DNA of 64,000 bases, taken from Arenicola marina. Its lineage: Eukaryota > Annelida > Polychaeta > Arenicolidae. The DNA is taken from contig OZ025252.1 in assembly GCA_964019135.1 (NCBI GenBank), positions 8,448,823 to 8,512,822 on the forward strand, written 5' to 3'. The position numbers and the translations under genes were made by a program. Position 1 is the first letter of the stretch. Each line of letters opens with the position of its first letter. Below, piece by piece: positions 26,701 to 41,700 of this stretch. Below the pieces are notes generated by a model, which saw only the letters and a program-made list of their open reading frames with translations, made no database searches and was not told where the DNA came from.

Positions 26701-29700
26701 CGTGAGCTAAGTTACGGGAACCATATAGTGTGAGCCAAGTTACAGGAACCATGCAGTGTGAGTCAAGTTACGGGAACCATGCAGCGTGAGCTAAGTTACA
26801 GGAACCATGTAGCGTGAGCCAAGTTATAGGAACCATGCAGCGTGAGCCAAGTTACAGGAACCATGCAGCGTGAGCCAAGTTACAGGAACCATGCAACGTG
26901 AGCCAAGTTACAGGAACCATGTAGTGTGAGCCAAGTTACAGGAACCATGCAGTGTGAGCCAAGATACAGGAACCATGCAGCGTGAGCCAAGTTACAGGAA
27001 CCATGCAGCGTGAGCCAAGTTACAGGAACCATGTAGTGTCAGCCAAGTTACAGGAACCATGCAACGTGAGCCAAGTTACAGGAACCATGCAGCGTGAGTC
27101 AAGTTACAGAAACCATGCAGCGTGAGCCAAGTTACAGGAACCATGCAACGTGAGTCAAGTTACAGGAGCCATGCAGCGTGAGCCAAGTTACAGGAGCCAT
27201 GCAGCGTGAGCCAAGTTACAGGAGCCATGTAGTGTGAGCCAAGTTACAGGAACCATGCAGCGTGAGCCAAGTTACAGGAACTATGTAGTGTGAGCCAAGT
27301 TACAGGAACCATGCAGCGTGAGCCAAGTTACAGGAACCATGTAGTGTGAGCCAAGTTACAGGAACCATGTAGTGTGAGCCAAGTTACAGGAACCATGCAG
27401 CGTGAGCCAAGTTACAGGAACCATGCAGTGTGAGCCAAGTTAGAGGAGCCATGCAGCGTGAGTCAAGTTACAGGAACCATGCAGCGTGAGCCAAGTTACA
27501 GGAACTATGTAGTGTGAGCCAAGTTACAGGAACCATGCAACGTGAGCCAAGTTACAGGAACCATGTAGTGTGAGCCAAGTTACAGGAGCCATGCAGCGTG
27601 AGTCAAGTTACAGGAACCATGCAGCGTGAGCTAAGTTACGGGAACCATATAGTGTGAGCCAAGTTACAGGAACCATGCAGTGTGAGTCAAGTTACGGGAA
27701 CCATGCAGCGTGAGCTAAGTTACAGGAACCATGTAGCGTGAGCCAAGTTATAGGAACCATGCAGCGTGAGCCAAGTTACAGGAACCATGCAGCGTGAGCC
27801 AAGTTACAGGAACCATGCAACGTGAGCCAAGTTACAGGAACCATGTAGTGTGAGCCAAGTTACAGGAACCATGCAGTGTGAGCCAAGATACAGGAACCAT
27901 GCAGCGTGAGCCAAGTTACAGGAACCATGCAGCGTGAGCCAAGTTACAGGAACCATGTAGTGTCAGCCAAGTTACAGGAACCATGCAACGTGAGCCAAGT
28001 TACAGGAACCATGCAGCGTGAGTCAAGTTACAGAAACCATGCAGCGTGAGCCAAGTTACAGGAACCATGCAACGTGAGCCAAGTTACAGGAACCATGCAG
28101 CGTGAGTCAAGTTACAGGAGCCATGCAGCGTGAGTCAAGTTACAGGAACCATGCAGCGTGAGCCAAGTTACAGGAACCATGCAGTGTGAGCCAAGTTAGA
28201 GGAGCCATGTAGCGTGAGCCAAGTTACAGGAGCCATGTAGTGTGAGCCAAGTTACAGGAACCATGCAACGTTAGCCAAGTTACAGGAACCATGCAGCGTG
28301 AGCCAAGTTACAGGAGCCATGTAGTGTGAGCCAATTTACAGGAACCATGCAGCGTGAGCCAAGTTACAAGAGCCATGTAGTGTGAGCCAAGTTACAGGAA
28401 CCATGCAGCGTGAGCCAAGTTACAGGAACCATGCAGCGTGAGCCAAGTTACAGGAACCATGCAGCGTGAGTCAAGTTACAGGAACCATGCAACGTGAGCC
28501 AAGTTACAGGAACCATGCAGCGTGAGCCAAGTTACAGGAACCATGTAGTGTGAGCCAAGTTACAGGAGCCATGTAGTGTGAGCCAAGTTACAGGAACCAT
28601 GCAACGTGAGTCAAGTTACAGGAACCATGCAACGTGAGCCAAGTTACAGGAACCATGCAGTGTGAGCCAAGTTACAGGAGCCATGTAGTGTGAGCCAAGT
28701 TACAGGAGCCATGTAGTGTGAGCCAAGTTACAGGAACCATGCAACGTGAGCCAAGTTACAGGAACCATGTAGCGTGAGCCAAGTTAGAGGAACCATGTAG
28801 CGTGAGCCAAGTTACAGGAACCATGCAGCGTGAGCCAAGTTACAGGAACCATGTAGCGTGAGCCAAGTTACAGGAGCCATGTAGTGTGAGCCAAGTTACA
28901 GGAACCATGCAGTGTGAGCCAAGTTACAGGAGCCATGTAGTGTGAGCCAAGTTACAGGAACCATGCAACGTGAGCCAAGTTACAGGAGCCATGCAGCGTG
29001 AGCCAAGTTACAGGAGCCATGTAGTGTGAGCCAAGTTACAGGAGCCATGCAACGTGAACCAAGTTACAGGAACCATGCAGTGTGAGCCAAGTTACAGGAA
29101 CCATGCAGCGTGAGCCAAGTTACAGGAACCATGCAGCGTGAGCCAAGTTACAGGAGCCATGTAGTGTGAGCCAAGTTACAGGAACCATGCAGTGTGAGCC
29201 AAGTTACAGGAGCCATGTAGTGTGAGCCAAGTTACAGGAACCATGCAACGTGAGCCAAGTTACAGGAGCCATGCAGCGTGAGCCAAGTTACAGGAGCCAT
29301 GTAGTGTGAGCCAAGTTACAGGAGCCATGCAACGTGAACCAAGTTACAGGAACCATGCAGTGTGAGCCAAGTTACAGGAACCATGCAGCGTGAGCCAAGT
29401 TACAGGAACCATGCAGCGTGAGCCAAGTTACAGGAACCATGCAACGTGAGTCAAGTTACAGGAACCATGCAACGTGAGTCAAGTTACAGGAACCATTCAG
29501 CGTGAGTCAAGTTACAGGAACCATGCAACGTGAGTCAAGTTACAGGAACCATGCAACGTGAGTCAAGTTACAGAAACCATTCAGCGTGAGTCAAGTTACA
29601 GGAACCATGCAACGTGAGTCAAATTACAGGAACCATGCAACGTGAGCCAAGTTACAGGAACCATTCAGCGTGAGTCAAGTTACAGGAACCATGCAACGTG

Positions 29701-32700
29701 AGTCAAGTTACAGGAACCATGCAACGTGAGTCAAGTTACAGGAACCATTCAGCGTGAGCCAAGTTACAGGAGCCATGCAACGTGAGTCAAGTTACAGGAA
29801 CCATTCAGCGTGAGCCAAGTTACAGGAACCATGCAGTGTGAGCCAAGTTACAGGAACCATGCAGCGTGAGTCAAGTTACAGGAGCCATGTAGCGTGAGCT
29901 ATCCGGACGCAGATTGTATAGCGCCCCCAGGCGGCGAGCATCAGTAGAAGAATGCACATAACGTGAACAACGCCTTAATAACCCCTTCGTCACAGCGGCC
30001 AAGGTGTGTCCCACGCACCACACACCATCCACCCATCACCAGATCCCGCATCCACACACCATACCATAATCAGAAGTCGATGCGTCGACAAAAGAGAGAA
30101 GGGAGGGCTGTCTCCACTCCCCGCCTGGTGTTACCTGACCCACTCTACACCAATGGACATGGCCGATACGTCTAAGTAGTGCATGAATAGTCACTGTACT
30201 GTACTTTTTTCAGGGATCTTCTTGACGTTAAGTAGAGATACGATGGAAATAGTTTCCCCGAGGAGTTGAACAATTCCCTCGCCAATAGCAAATTTCTGGA
30301 GTGAGGAACGTGGTTGTTTTTGGACAGATTGACCTTGGTTAGAGTTGACAACTATATGCCTTAATTGGGATAAACGTTTGGGGGTGTACCTTCGTACTCA
30401 TACCAGTTTTGAATCGAAAGACGCTGGTTTTCTGTGCGTTTCACGCCATTACAAAGAGCTCCCCATGCTTTGTATATGGGGCGGTGAAGTGTCACGTACC
30501 CAAAACCGGATTCGTGGGAAGTGAGCGCGCGTTGTCTGTGATGTCACTTGCAGAGCCTTTAGGCCATACGCAGCCCATATACCAAAATGAGCGATGATAG
30601 GGGTCGGGAAGTAAGGGTCCAGTGTCCAGTGTCGATTTTCCAAACTTCTCAGTGTCGAGTGTCGATTTGTCACGACGTTCCGTCTCGGTGTTTGGCTAAC
30701 TTCAGTGTCGTTTTAAAAAAAATCTGTGTCGATGTCGCTTTTATAGAACCTCAGTCTCGGAATGACCCTGTGCAGATCCAGTTTTCAGGCACACAGTCAG
30801 GTGGCGCTGTGCGTGACGTCACTGCATGGAACGCTCCCGTTCCGCTTTCAATGTTTTCAATGTTAGAATAAATTTCACATTATGCTTTATGCCCAGAAGT
30901 CGCCAGTTGACATCAAAAATCGCCCTCTGACGCCAGTTGACCCCAAAAGTCGCCTTTTGACACCAGTTGACACCAAAAGTCGCCTCCTTTTGACACCAGT
31001 TGACACCACAAGTCGCCTTCTGACATATGTTAACACAAAAATTCGTTTTCTGACGCCAATTGACCTCAGAAGTCGCCTTCTTTTTGCTCTGGCAGACGGT
31101 TCCAACGATATCTTGGAAGTAATACTGTCAGGCCAAACTTTCCCGAATATTGCCGAATTTCATAAACGGCTGCTCTTTACTAAAATTTGTCGAAAACGAC
31201 TTCACAGAGACTGCGCTAAGCGAAGTCCTGATAACACTACAATACGGGTTTATGATACCACTGTAGGACGGAGTCTCTAGCAGATGCAGCTATGCTTAGA
31301 TGTGCAAGACACGATCTCTATCAAAATGGATGGGACTTTTTTCTCTTAAACTAATCAAATACTTACCGCTATTTAAAAAAAACAGCAGTCCTAATTGTTT
31401 TGTAAATTCCATACACCTGATCTATGCTCATGGAATGTCTGTCCCCAGGCATGAGTCAAATGCTGCGTCAGCTATTCTGGCGCAAATGATGGTGACGTTG
31501 GATGTTGTCAGTGCTAACTAGACAGATCCATTGTCTATAGACAGTGATGACAGGGGTTAGCGCAGTGCCATCTCGCGGGGAAGACAGGCAATTTCCGATA
31601 CATTCGTATTCGTTACTTCCGTTCTCGCTACCCGGGCTGATTCAGACTTGTCCGTCCACCCGGAAGCCGAACCGGATGACCCTTTCCGCCGAATGGCGGT
31701 ACAATTACGGACGTCTAATTGGGCGATGCCCTCAGCATTGCAATTTCGTGTTTTTCCTAAAGCGATTTTCTGGCTTGTACCTCGAAAGGCGACATATCAC
31801 GAAGCGCACTTATAACATGAAATGCGACTTATTATTATGTGGAAATGGCTGGATACAATATTTATTATTGATGCGCCCGCAGCCTTACAAGCAGGTATTT
31901 CGAGTTATGATGCGCACTTTAGTCAGACCCTAGATATCATAATGGAGAGATGCGTCAGAAGGCGACTTCTGGTGTCAACTGGCGTCAGAAGGCGACTTTT
32001 GGTGTCACCTGGCATCAGAAGGCGACTTCTGGTATCAACTGGCGCGAGAAGGCGACTTCTGGTGTCAACTGGCATCAAAAGGCGACTTCTGGTGTCAACT
32101 GGCGTCAAAAGGCGACTGTTGGTGTCAATTGACGTCAGAAGGCCACATATGGTGTCAACTGGTGTCAGAAGGCGACATGTAGTGTCAAATGGCGTCAGAA
32201 GGCGACTGTACGTTGGTATCAGCTGGCGTCAGAAGGCGACTTTTGGCATCAACTTTACGCAGTGATTAAATAAACCAGCTTTATGCAAGATAAGCAGCCT
32301 TACAACGAGGGCCTGAGTGCCGTGACGGAGTGCGCAACAGCCCGGGCTAGACGCCTTGCGACATTTGCCGCTTGGCGATAGGCTTAGGGCATACTGGATT
32401 AAGCCCTGTATCCACTCGTACAACTGGTAAGGCGATAGGGTAAGTGGGTAGGGGGAGAGATTATGGGGGTGGGGACATGCTGGGGGGGGGGGGGGGTTCA
32501 CGGGTGGGAGGGTGCATAGTGGTAAAGACATGAGGCTTGATGCTGATGAGACACAGCTGGGAATTGACCCTAATACCATCTAACGCGGGATTCATTGACC
32601 TAGAACTCTAGCAATGTAGGTAATTAGGTAATTAATTTTATATCAGGGCTGCCTACTATATGGGTCAAAGACTCATATAGTAGGGCTATCTACTGTGTGG

Positions 32701-35700
32701 GGATGAGGGAACAGCAGGGCTATCTACTGAATGGGGACCAGAGAACAGCAAGGCTATCTACTGTATGGACCGGTGAATAGCAGGGCTATCTACTCTATGG
32801 GGATGAGGGAACAGCAGGGCTATCTACTGTATGGGGATGAGGGAACAGCAGGGCTATCTACTGTATGGGCCAGGAAACAGCAGGGCTATCTATTGCATGG
32901 GCCAGGAAACAGCAGGGCTATCTATTGCATGGGAATGAGGGAACAGCAGGGCTATCTACTGAATGGGGACCAGGGAACAGCGGCGCTATCTACTGTATGG
33001 ACCAGGGCACAGCAGGGCTATCTACTGTATGGGCCAGGAAACAGCAGGGCTATCTATTGCATGGGAATGAGGGAACAGCAGGGCTATCTACTGACTGGGG
33101 ACCAGGGAACAGCGGCGCTATCTACTGTATGGACCAGGGAACAGCAGGGCTATCTACTGTATGGGGATGAGGGAACAACAGGGCTATCTACTGTATGGGG
33201 ACCAGGGCACAGCAGGGCTATCTACTGTATGGGCCAGGGAACAGCAGGGCTATCTATTGCATGGGAATGAGGGAACAACAGGGTTATCTACTGAATGGGG
33301 ACCAGGGAACAGCGGGGCTATCTACTGTATGGACCAGGGAACAGCAGGGCTATCTACTGTATGGACCAGGGAACAGCAGGGCTATCTACTGAATGAGGAC
33401 CAGGGAACAGCGGGGCTATCTACTGTATGTACCAGGGAACAGCAAGGTTATCTACTGTAGAGACCAGGGAACGGCAGGGCAATCTACTGTATGGGGACCA
33501 GGGAACCACAGGGCTATCTACTGTATGGACCAGGGAACCACAGGGCTGTCTACCGTATGGACCAGGGAACATCAGGGCTATCCACTGTATGGACCAGGGA
33601 ACAGCAGGGCAATCTACTGTATGGGGACCAGGGCACAGCAGGGCTATCTACTGTATGGGCCAGGGAACAGCAGGGCTATCTACTGCATGGGAATGAGGGA
33701 ACAGCAGGGCTATCTACTGAATGGGGACCAGGGAACAGCAGGGCTATCTACTGTATGGACCAGTGAATAGCAGGGCTATCTACTGCATGGGAATGAGGGA
33801 ACAGCAGGGCTATCTACTGAATGGGGACCAGGGAACAGCAGGGCTATCTACTGTATAGACCAGTGAATAGCAGGGCTATCTACTGCATGGGAATGAGGGA
33901 ACAGCAGGGCTATCTACTGAATGGGGACCAGGGAACAGCAGGGCTATCTACTGTATGGACCAGTGAATAGCAGGGCTATCTGCTGTATGGACCAGTGAAT
34001 AGCAGGGCTATCTACTGCATGGGAATGAGGGAACAGCAGGGCTATCTACTGTATGGACCAGTGAATAGCAGGGCTATCTACTGTATGGACCAGTGAATAG
34101 CAGGGCTATCTACTGTATGTACCAGGGAACAGCAGGGCTATCTACTGTATGGGCCAGGGAACAGCAGGGCTATCTACTGTATGGACCAGTGAACAGCAGG
34201 GCTATCTACTGCATGGGAATGAGGGAACAGCAGGGCTATCTACTGTATGGACCAGTGAATAGCAGAGCTATCTACTGCATGGGAATGAGGGAACAGCAGG
34301 GCTATCTACTGAATGGGGACCAGGGAACAGCAGGGCTATCTACTGTATGGACCAGTGAATAGCAGGGCTATCTGCTGTATGGACCAGTGAATAGCAGGGC
34401 TATCTACTGTATGGGGATGAGGGAACAGCAGGGCTATCTACTGTATGGACCAGGGAACAGCAGGGCTATCTACTGTATGGGGACCAGGGCACAGCAGGGC
34501 TATCTACTGTATGGGGACCAGGGCACAGCAGGGCTATCTACTGTATGTGCCAGGGAACAGCAGGGCTATCTACTGTATGGGGATGAGGGAACAGCAGGGC
34601 TATCTACTGTATGGGGATGAGGGAACAGCAGGGCTATCTACTGTATGGGGATGAGGGAACAGCAGGGCTATCTACTGTATGGGCCAGGGAACAGCAGGGC
34701 TATCTACTGTATGGGCCAGGGAACAGCAGGGCTATCTACTGTATGGGCCAGGGAACAGCAGGGCTATCTACTGTATGGGCCAGGGAACAGCAGGGCTATC
34801 TACTGTATGGACCAGGGAACAGCAGGGCTATCTACTGTATGGGGATGAGGGAACAGCAGGGCTATCTACTGTATGGAGACCAGGGCACAGCAGGGCTATC
34901 TACTGTATGGGGACCAGGGCACAGCAGGGCTATCTACTGTATGGGCCAGGGAACAGCAGGGTTATCTACCGTATGGGGACCAGGGAACCACAGGGCTATC
35001 TACTGTATGGACCAGGGAACGACAGGGCTGTCTACCGTATGGACCAGGTAACAGCAGGGCTATCCACTGTATGGACCAGGGAACAGCAGAGCTATCTACT
35101 GTATGGACCCGGGAACAGCAGGGCTATCTACTGTATGGACCAGGAAACAGCAGGGTTATCTACTGTATGGGGACCAGGGAACCACAGGGCTATCTACTGT
35201 ATGGACCAAGGAACGGCAGGGCAATCTACTGTATGGGGACCAGGGAACCACAGGGCTATCTACTGTATGGACCAGGGAACGACAGGGCTGTCTACCGTAT
35301 GGACCAGGTAACAGCAGGGCTATCCACTGTATGGACCAGGAAACAGCAGGGCTATCTACTGTATGGGGATCAGGGAACAGCAGGGCTATCTACTGTATGA
35401 ACTAGGGAACAGCAGGGCTATCTACTGTATGGGGACCAGGGAACAGCAGAGCTATCTACTGTATGGGCTAGGGAACAGCAGAGCTATCTACTGTATGGGC
35501 TAGGGAACAGCAGGGCTATCTACAGTATGCACTAGGGAACAGCAGGGCTATCTACTGTATGGGCTAGGGAACAGCAGGGCTATCTACTGTATGGGCCAGG
35601 GAACAGCAGGGCTATCTACTGTATAGACCAGGGAACAGCAGGGCTATCCACTGTATGGACCAAGGAACGGCAGGGCAATGTACTGTATGGGGACCAGGGA

Positions 35701-38700
35701 ACAGCAGGGCAATCTACTGTATGGACCAGGGAACAGCAGGGCTATCTACTGTTTGGACCAGGGAACAGCAGGGCTATCTACTGTATAGACCAGGGAACAG
35801 CAGGGCTATCCACTGTATGGGCCAGGGAACAGCAGGGCTATCCACTGTATAGACCAGGGAACCGCAGGGCTATCTACTGTATGGACCAGGGAACAGCAAG
35901 GCTATCTACTGTTTGGACCAGGGAACAGCAGGGCTATCTACTGTATGGACCAGGGAACAGCAGGGCTATCTACTGTATGCACCAGGGAACAGCAGGGCTA
36001 TCTACTGTATGGACCAGGGAACAGCAGGGCTATCTACTGTATGGGGATGAGGGAACAGCAGGGCTATCCACTGTATGGACCAAGGAACGGCAGGGCTATC
36101 TACTGTATGCACCAGGGAACAGCAGGGCTATCTACTGTATGGGGATGAGGGAACAGCAGGGCTATCCACTGTATGGGCCAGGGAACAGCAGGGCTATCTA
36201 CTGTATGGGCTAGGGAACAGCAGGGCTATCTACAGTATGCACTAGGGAACAGCAGGGCTATCTACTGTATGGGCTAGGGAACAGCAGGGCTATCTACTGT
36301 ATGGGCCAGGGAACAGCAGGGCTATCTACTGTATAGACCAGGGAACAGCAGGGCTATCCACTGTATGGACCAAGGAACGGCAGGGCAATGTACTGTATGG
36401 GGACCAGGGAACAGCAGGGCAATCTACTGTATGGACCAGGGAACAGCAGGGCTATCTACTGTTTGGACCAGGGAACAGCAGGGCTATCTACTGTATAGAC
36501 CAGGGAACAGCAGGGCTATCCACTGTATGGGCCAGGGAACAGCAGGGCTATCCACTGTATAGACCAGGGAACCGCAGGGCTATCTACTGTATGGACCAGG
36601 GAACAGCAAGGCTATCTACTGTATGGACCAGGGAACAGCAGGGCTATCTACTGTATGGACCAGGGAACAGCAGGGCTATCTACTGTATGCACCGGGGAAC
36701 AGCAGGGCTATCTACTGTATGGACCAGGGAACAGCAGGGCTATCTACTGTATGGGGATGAGGGAACAGCAGGGCTATCCACTGTATGGACAAAGGAACGG
36801 CAGGGCTATCTACTGTATGCACCAGGGAACAGCAGGGCTATCTACTGTATGGGGATGAGGGAACAGCAGGGCTATCCACTGTGTGGGCCAGGGAACAGCA
36901 GGGCTATCCACTGTATAGACCAGGGAACCGCAGGGCTATCTACTGTATGGACCAGGGAACAGCAGGGCTATCTACTGTATGGACCAGGGAACAGCAGGGC
37001 TATCTACTGTATGGACCAGGGAACAGCAGGGCTATCTACTGTATGGACCAGGGAACAGCAGGGCTATCTACTGTATGGACCAGGGAACAGCAGGGCTATC
37101 TACTGCATGGACCAGGGAACAGCAGGGCTATCTACTGTATGCACCAGGGAACAGCAGGGCTATCTACTGTATGGGGATGAGGGAACAGCAGGGCTATCCA
37201 CTGTATGGGCCAGGGAACAGCAGGGCTATCCACTGTATAGACCAGGGAACCGCAGGGCTATCTACTGTATGGACCAGGGAACAGCAGGGCTATCCACTGT
37301 ATGGACCAGGGAACAGCAGGGCTATCTACTGTATGCACCAGGGAACAGCAGGGCTATCTACTGTTTGGACCAGGGAACAGCAGGGCTATCTACTGTATAG
37401 ACCAGGGAACAGCAGGGCTATCCACTGTATGGGCCAGGGAACAGCAGGGCTATCCACTGTATAGACCAGGGAACCGCAGGGCTATCTACTGTATGGACCA
37501 GGGAACAGCAAGGCTATCTACTGTATGGACCAGGGAACAGCAGGGCTATCTACTGTATGGACCAGGGAACAGCAGGGCTATCTACTGTATGCACCAGGGA
37601 ACAGCAGGGCTATCTACTGTATGGACCAGGGAACAGCAGGGCTATCTACTGTATGGGGATGAGGGAACAGCAGGGCTATCCACTGTATGGACCAAGGAAC
37701 GGCAGGGCTATCTACTGTATGCACCAGGGAACAGCAGGGCTATCTACTGTATGGGGATGAGGGAACAGCAGGGCTATCCACTGTATGGGCCAGGGAACAG
37801 CAGGGCTATCCACTGTATAGACCAGGGAACCGCAGGGCTATCTACTGTATGGACCAGGGAACAGCAGGGCTATCTACGGTATGGACCAGGGAACAGCAGG
37901 GCTATCTACTGTATGGACCAGGGAACAGCAGGGCTATCTACTGTATGGACCAGGGAACAGCAGGGCTATCTACTGTATGGACCAGGGAACAGCAGGGCTA
38001 TCTACTGCATGGACCAGGGAACAGCAGGGCTATCTACTGTATGCACCAGGGAACAGCAGGGCTATCTACTGTATGGGGATGAGGGAACAGCAGGGCTATC
38101 CACTGTATGGGCCAGGGAACAGCAGGGCTATCCACTGTATAGACCAGGGAACCGCAGGGCTATCTACTGTATGGACCAGGGAACAGCAGGGCTATCTACT
38201 GTATGGACCAGGGAACAGCAGGGCTATCTACTGTATGCACCAGGGAACAGCAGGGCTATCTACTGTATGCACCAGGGAACAGCAGGGCTATCTACTGTAT
38301 GCACCAGGGAACAGCAGGGCTATCTACTGCATGGACCAGGGAACAGCAGGGCAATCTACTGTATGGGGACCAGGGTACAGCAGGGCTATCTACTGTATGG
38401 ACCAGGGAACAGCAGGGCTATCTACTGTATGAGCCAGGGAACCACAGGGCTGTGTACTATATGGACCAGGGAACAGCAGGGCTATCTACTGTATGGGGAC
38501 CAGGGAACAGCAGGGCTATCTACTGTATGGACCAGGGAACAGCAGGGCTATCTACTGTATAGACCAGGGAACAGCAGGGCTATCCACTGTATGGACCAAG
38601 GAACGGCAGGGCTATTTACTGTATGGGCCAGGGAACAGCAGGGCTATCTACTGTACAGACCAGGGAACAGCAGGGCTATCTACTCTATGGGGATGAGGAA

Positions 38701-41700
38701 ACCGCAGGGCTATCTACTGCTTGGGAATGAGGGAACAACAGGGCTATCTACTGAATGGGGACCAGGGAACAGCGGGGCTATCTACTGTATGGACCAGGGA
38801 ACAGCAAGGCTATCTACTGTATGGGCCAGGGAACAGCAGGGCTATCTACTGTATGGACCAGGGAACCACAGGGCTGTCTACCGTATGGACAAGGGAACAG
38901 CAGGGCTATCCGCTGTATGGACCAGGGGACAGCAGGGCTATCTACTGTATGGACCAGGGAACAGCAGGGCTATCTACTGCATGGGAATGAGGGAACAACA
39001 GGGCTATCTACTGAATGGGGACCAGGGAACAGCGGGGCTATCTACCGTATGGACCAGGGAACAGCAAGGCTATCTACTGTATGGGCCAGGGAACAGCAGG
39101 GCTATCTACTGTATGGACCAGGGAACCACAGGGCTGTCTACCGTATGGACCAGGGAACCGCAGGGCTATCCGCTGTATGGACCAGGGAACAGCAGGGCTA
39201 TCTACTGTATGGACCAGGGAACAGCAGGGCTATCTACTGTATATGGATGAGGGAACAGCAGGGCTATCTACTGTATGGACCAGTGAATAGCAGGGCTATC
39301 TACTGTATGCACCAGAGAACAGCAGGGCTATCTACTGTATGGACCAGGGAACCACGGGGCTGTCTACCGTATGGACCAGGGAACAGCAGGGCTATCCACT
39401 GTATGGACCAGGGAACAGCAGGGCTATCTACTGTATTGGGGATGAGGGAACAGCAGGGCTATCTACTGTATGGGGACCAGAGCACAGCAGGGCTATCTAC
39501 TGTATGGGCCAGGGAACAGCAGGGCTATCCACTGTATGGGCCAGGGAACAGCAGGGCTATCTACTGAATGGGGACCAGGGGACAGCAGGGCTATCTACTG
39601 AATGGGGACCAGGGGACAGCGGGGCTATCTACTGTATGGACCAGGGAACAGCAGGGCTATCTACTGTATAGACCAGGGAACAGCAGGGCTATCCACTGCA
39701 TGGACCAAGGAACGGCAGGGCTATCTACTGTATAGACCAGGGAACAGCAGGGCTATCCACTGTATGGGCCAGGGAACAGCAGGGCTATCCACTGTATAGA
39801 CCAGGGAACCGCAGGGCTATCTACTGTATGGACCAGGGAACAGCAGGGCTATCTACTGTATGGACCAGGGAACAGCAGGGCTATCTACTGTATGGACCAG
39901 GAAACAGCAGGGCCATCTACTGTATAGACCAGGGAACAGCAGGGCTATCCACTGTATGGGCCAGGGAACAGCAGGGCTATCCACTGTATGGGCCAGGGAA
40001 CAGCAGGGCAATCTACTGTATGGGGACCAGGGAACAGCAGGGCAATCTACTGTATGGACCAGGGAACAGCAGGGCTATCTACTGTATAGACCAGGGTACA
40101 GCAGGGCTATCCACTGTATGGACCAGGGAACAGCAGGGCTATCTACTGTATAGACCAGGGAACAGCAGGGCTATCTACTGTATGGACCAGGGAACAACAG
40201 GGCTATCTACTGTATGGGCCAGGGAACAGCAGGGCTATCTACTGTATGGGCCAGGGAACAGCAAGGCTATCTACTGTATGGACCAAGGAACGGCAGGGCT
40301 ATCCACTGTATGGACCAAGGAACGGCAGGGCTATCTACTGTATGGGGACCAGGGAACAGCAGGGCAATCTACTGTATGGGGACCAGGGCACAGCAGGGCT
40401 ATCTACTGTATGGACCAGGGAACAGCAGGGCTATCTACTGTATGGGCCAGGGAACAGCAAGGCTATCCACTGCATGGACCAAGGAACGGCAGGGCTATCT
40501 ACTGTATAGACCAGGGAACAGCAGGGCTATCCACTGTATGGGCCAGGGAACAGCAGGGCTATCCACTGTATAGACCAGGGAACCGCAGGGCTATCTACTG
40601 TATGGACCAGGGAACAGCAGGGCTATCTACTGTATGGACCATGGAACAGCAGGGCTATCTACTGTATGGACCAGGAAACAGCAGGGCCATCTACTGTATA
40701 GACCAGGGAACAGCAGGGCTATCCACTGTATGGGCCAGGGAACAGCAGGGCTATCCACTGTATGGGCCAGGGAACAGCAGGGCAATCTACTGTATGGGGA
40801 CCAGGGAACAGCAGGGCAATCTACTGTATGGACCAGGGAACAGCAGGGCTATCTACTGTATAGACCAGGGTACAGCAGGGCTATCCACTGTATGGACCAG
40901 GGAACAGCAGGGCTATCTACTGTATAGACCAGGGAACAGCAGGGCTATCTACTGTATGGACCAGGGAACAGCAGGGCTATCTACTGTATGGGCCAGGGAA
41001 CAGCAGGGCTATCTACTGTATGGGCCAGGGAACAGCAAGGCTATCTACTGTATGGACCAAGGAACGGCAGGGCTATCCACTGTATGGACCAAGGAACGGC
41101 AGGGCTATCTACTGTATGGGGACCAGGGAACAGCAGGGCAATCTACTGTATGGGGACCAGGGCACAGCAGGGCTATCTACTGTATGGACCAGGGAACAGC
41201 AGGGCTATCTACTGTATGGGCCAGGGAACAGCAAGGCTATCTACTGTATGGACCAAGGAACGGCAGGGCTATCTACTGTATGGGGACCAGGGAACAGCAA
41301 GGCTATCTACTGTATGGACCAAGGAACGGCAGGGCTATCTACTGTATGGACCATGGAACCCCAGGGCTGTCTACCGTATGGACCAGGGAACCACAGGGCT
41401 GTCTACCGTATGGACCAGGGAACAGCAGGGCTATCCACTGTATGGACCAGGGAACAGCAGGGCTATCCACTGTATGGACCAGGGAACAGCAGGGCTATCT
41501 ACTGTATGGGGACCAGGGCACAGCAGGGCTATCTACTCTATAGACCAGGGTACAGCAGGGCTATCTACTGTATGGGCCAGGGAACAGCAGGGCTATCTGC
41601 TGTATGGACCAGGGAACAGCAGGGCTATCTACTGTATGGACCAGGGAACCACAGGGCTATCCACTGTATGGACCAGGGAACAGCAGGGCTATCTACTGTA

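Noticed and set aside
30882-32265. Small proteins with repeated [10 protein letters not shown] or SRLLTPVDT peptides
   Set aside because: They are the inverted 30-bp arrays read in frame (30 is a multiple of 3).
37301-39250. 649-codon frame and its many relatives in the 32/34-bp array
   Set aside because: Repetitive peptide with a period fixed by the unit length; several mutually exclusive frames are equally open.
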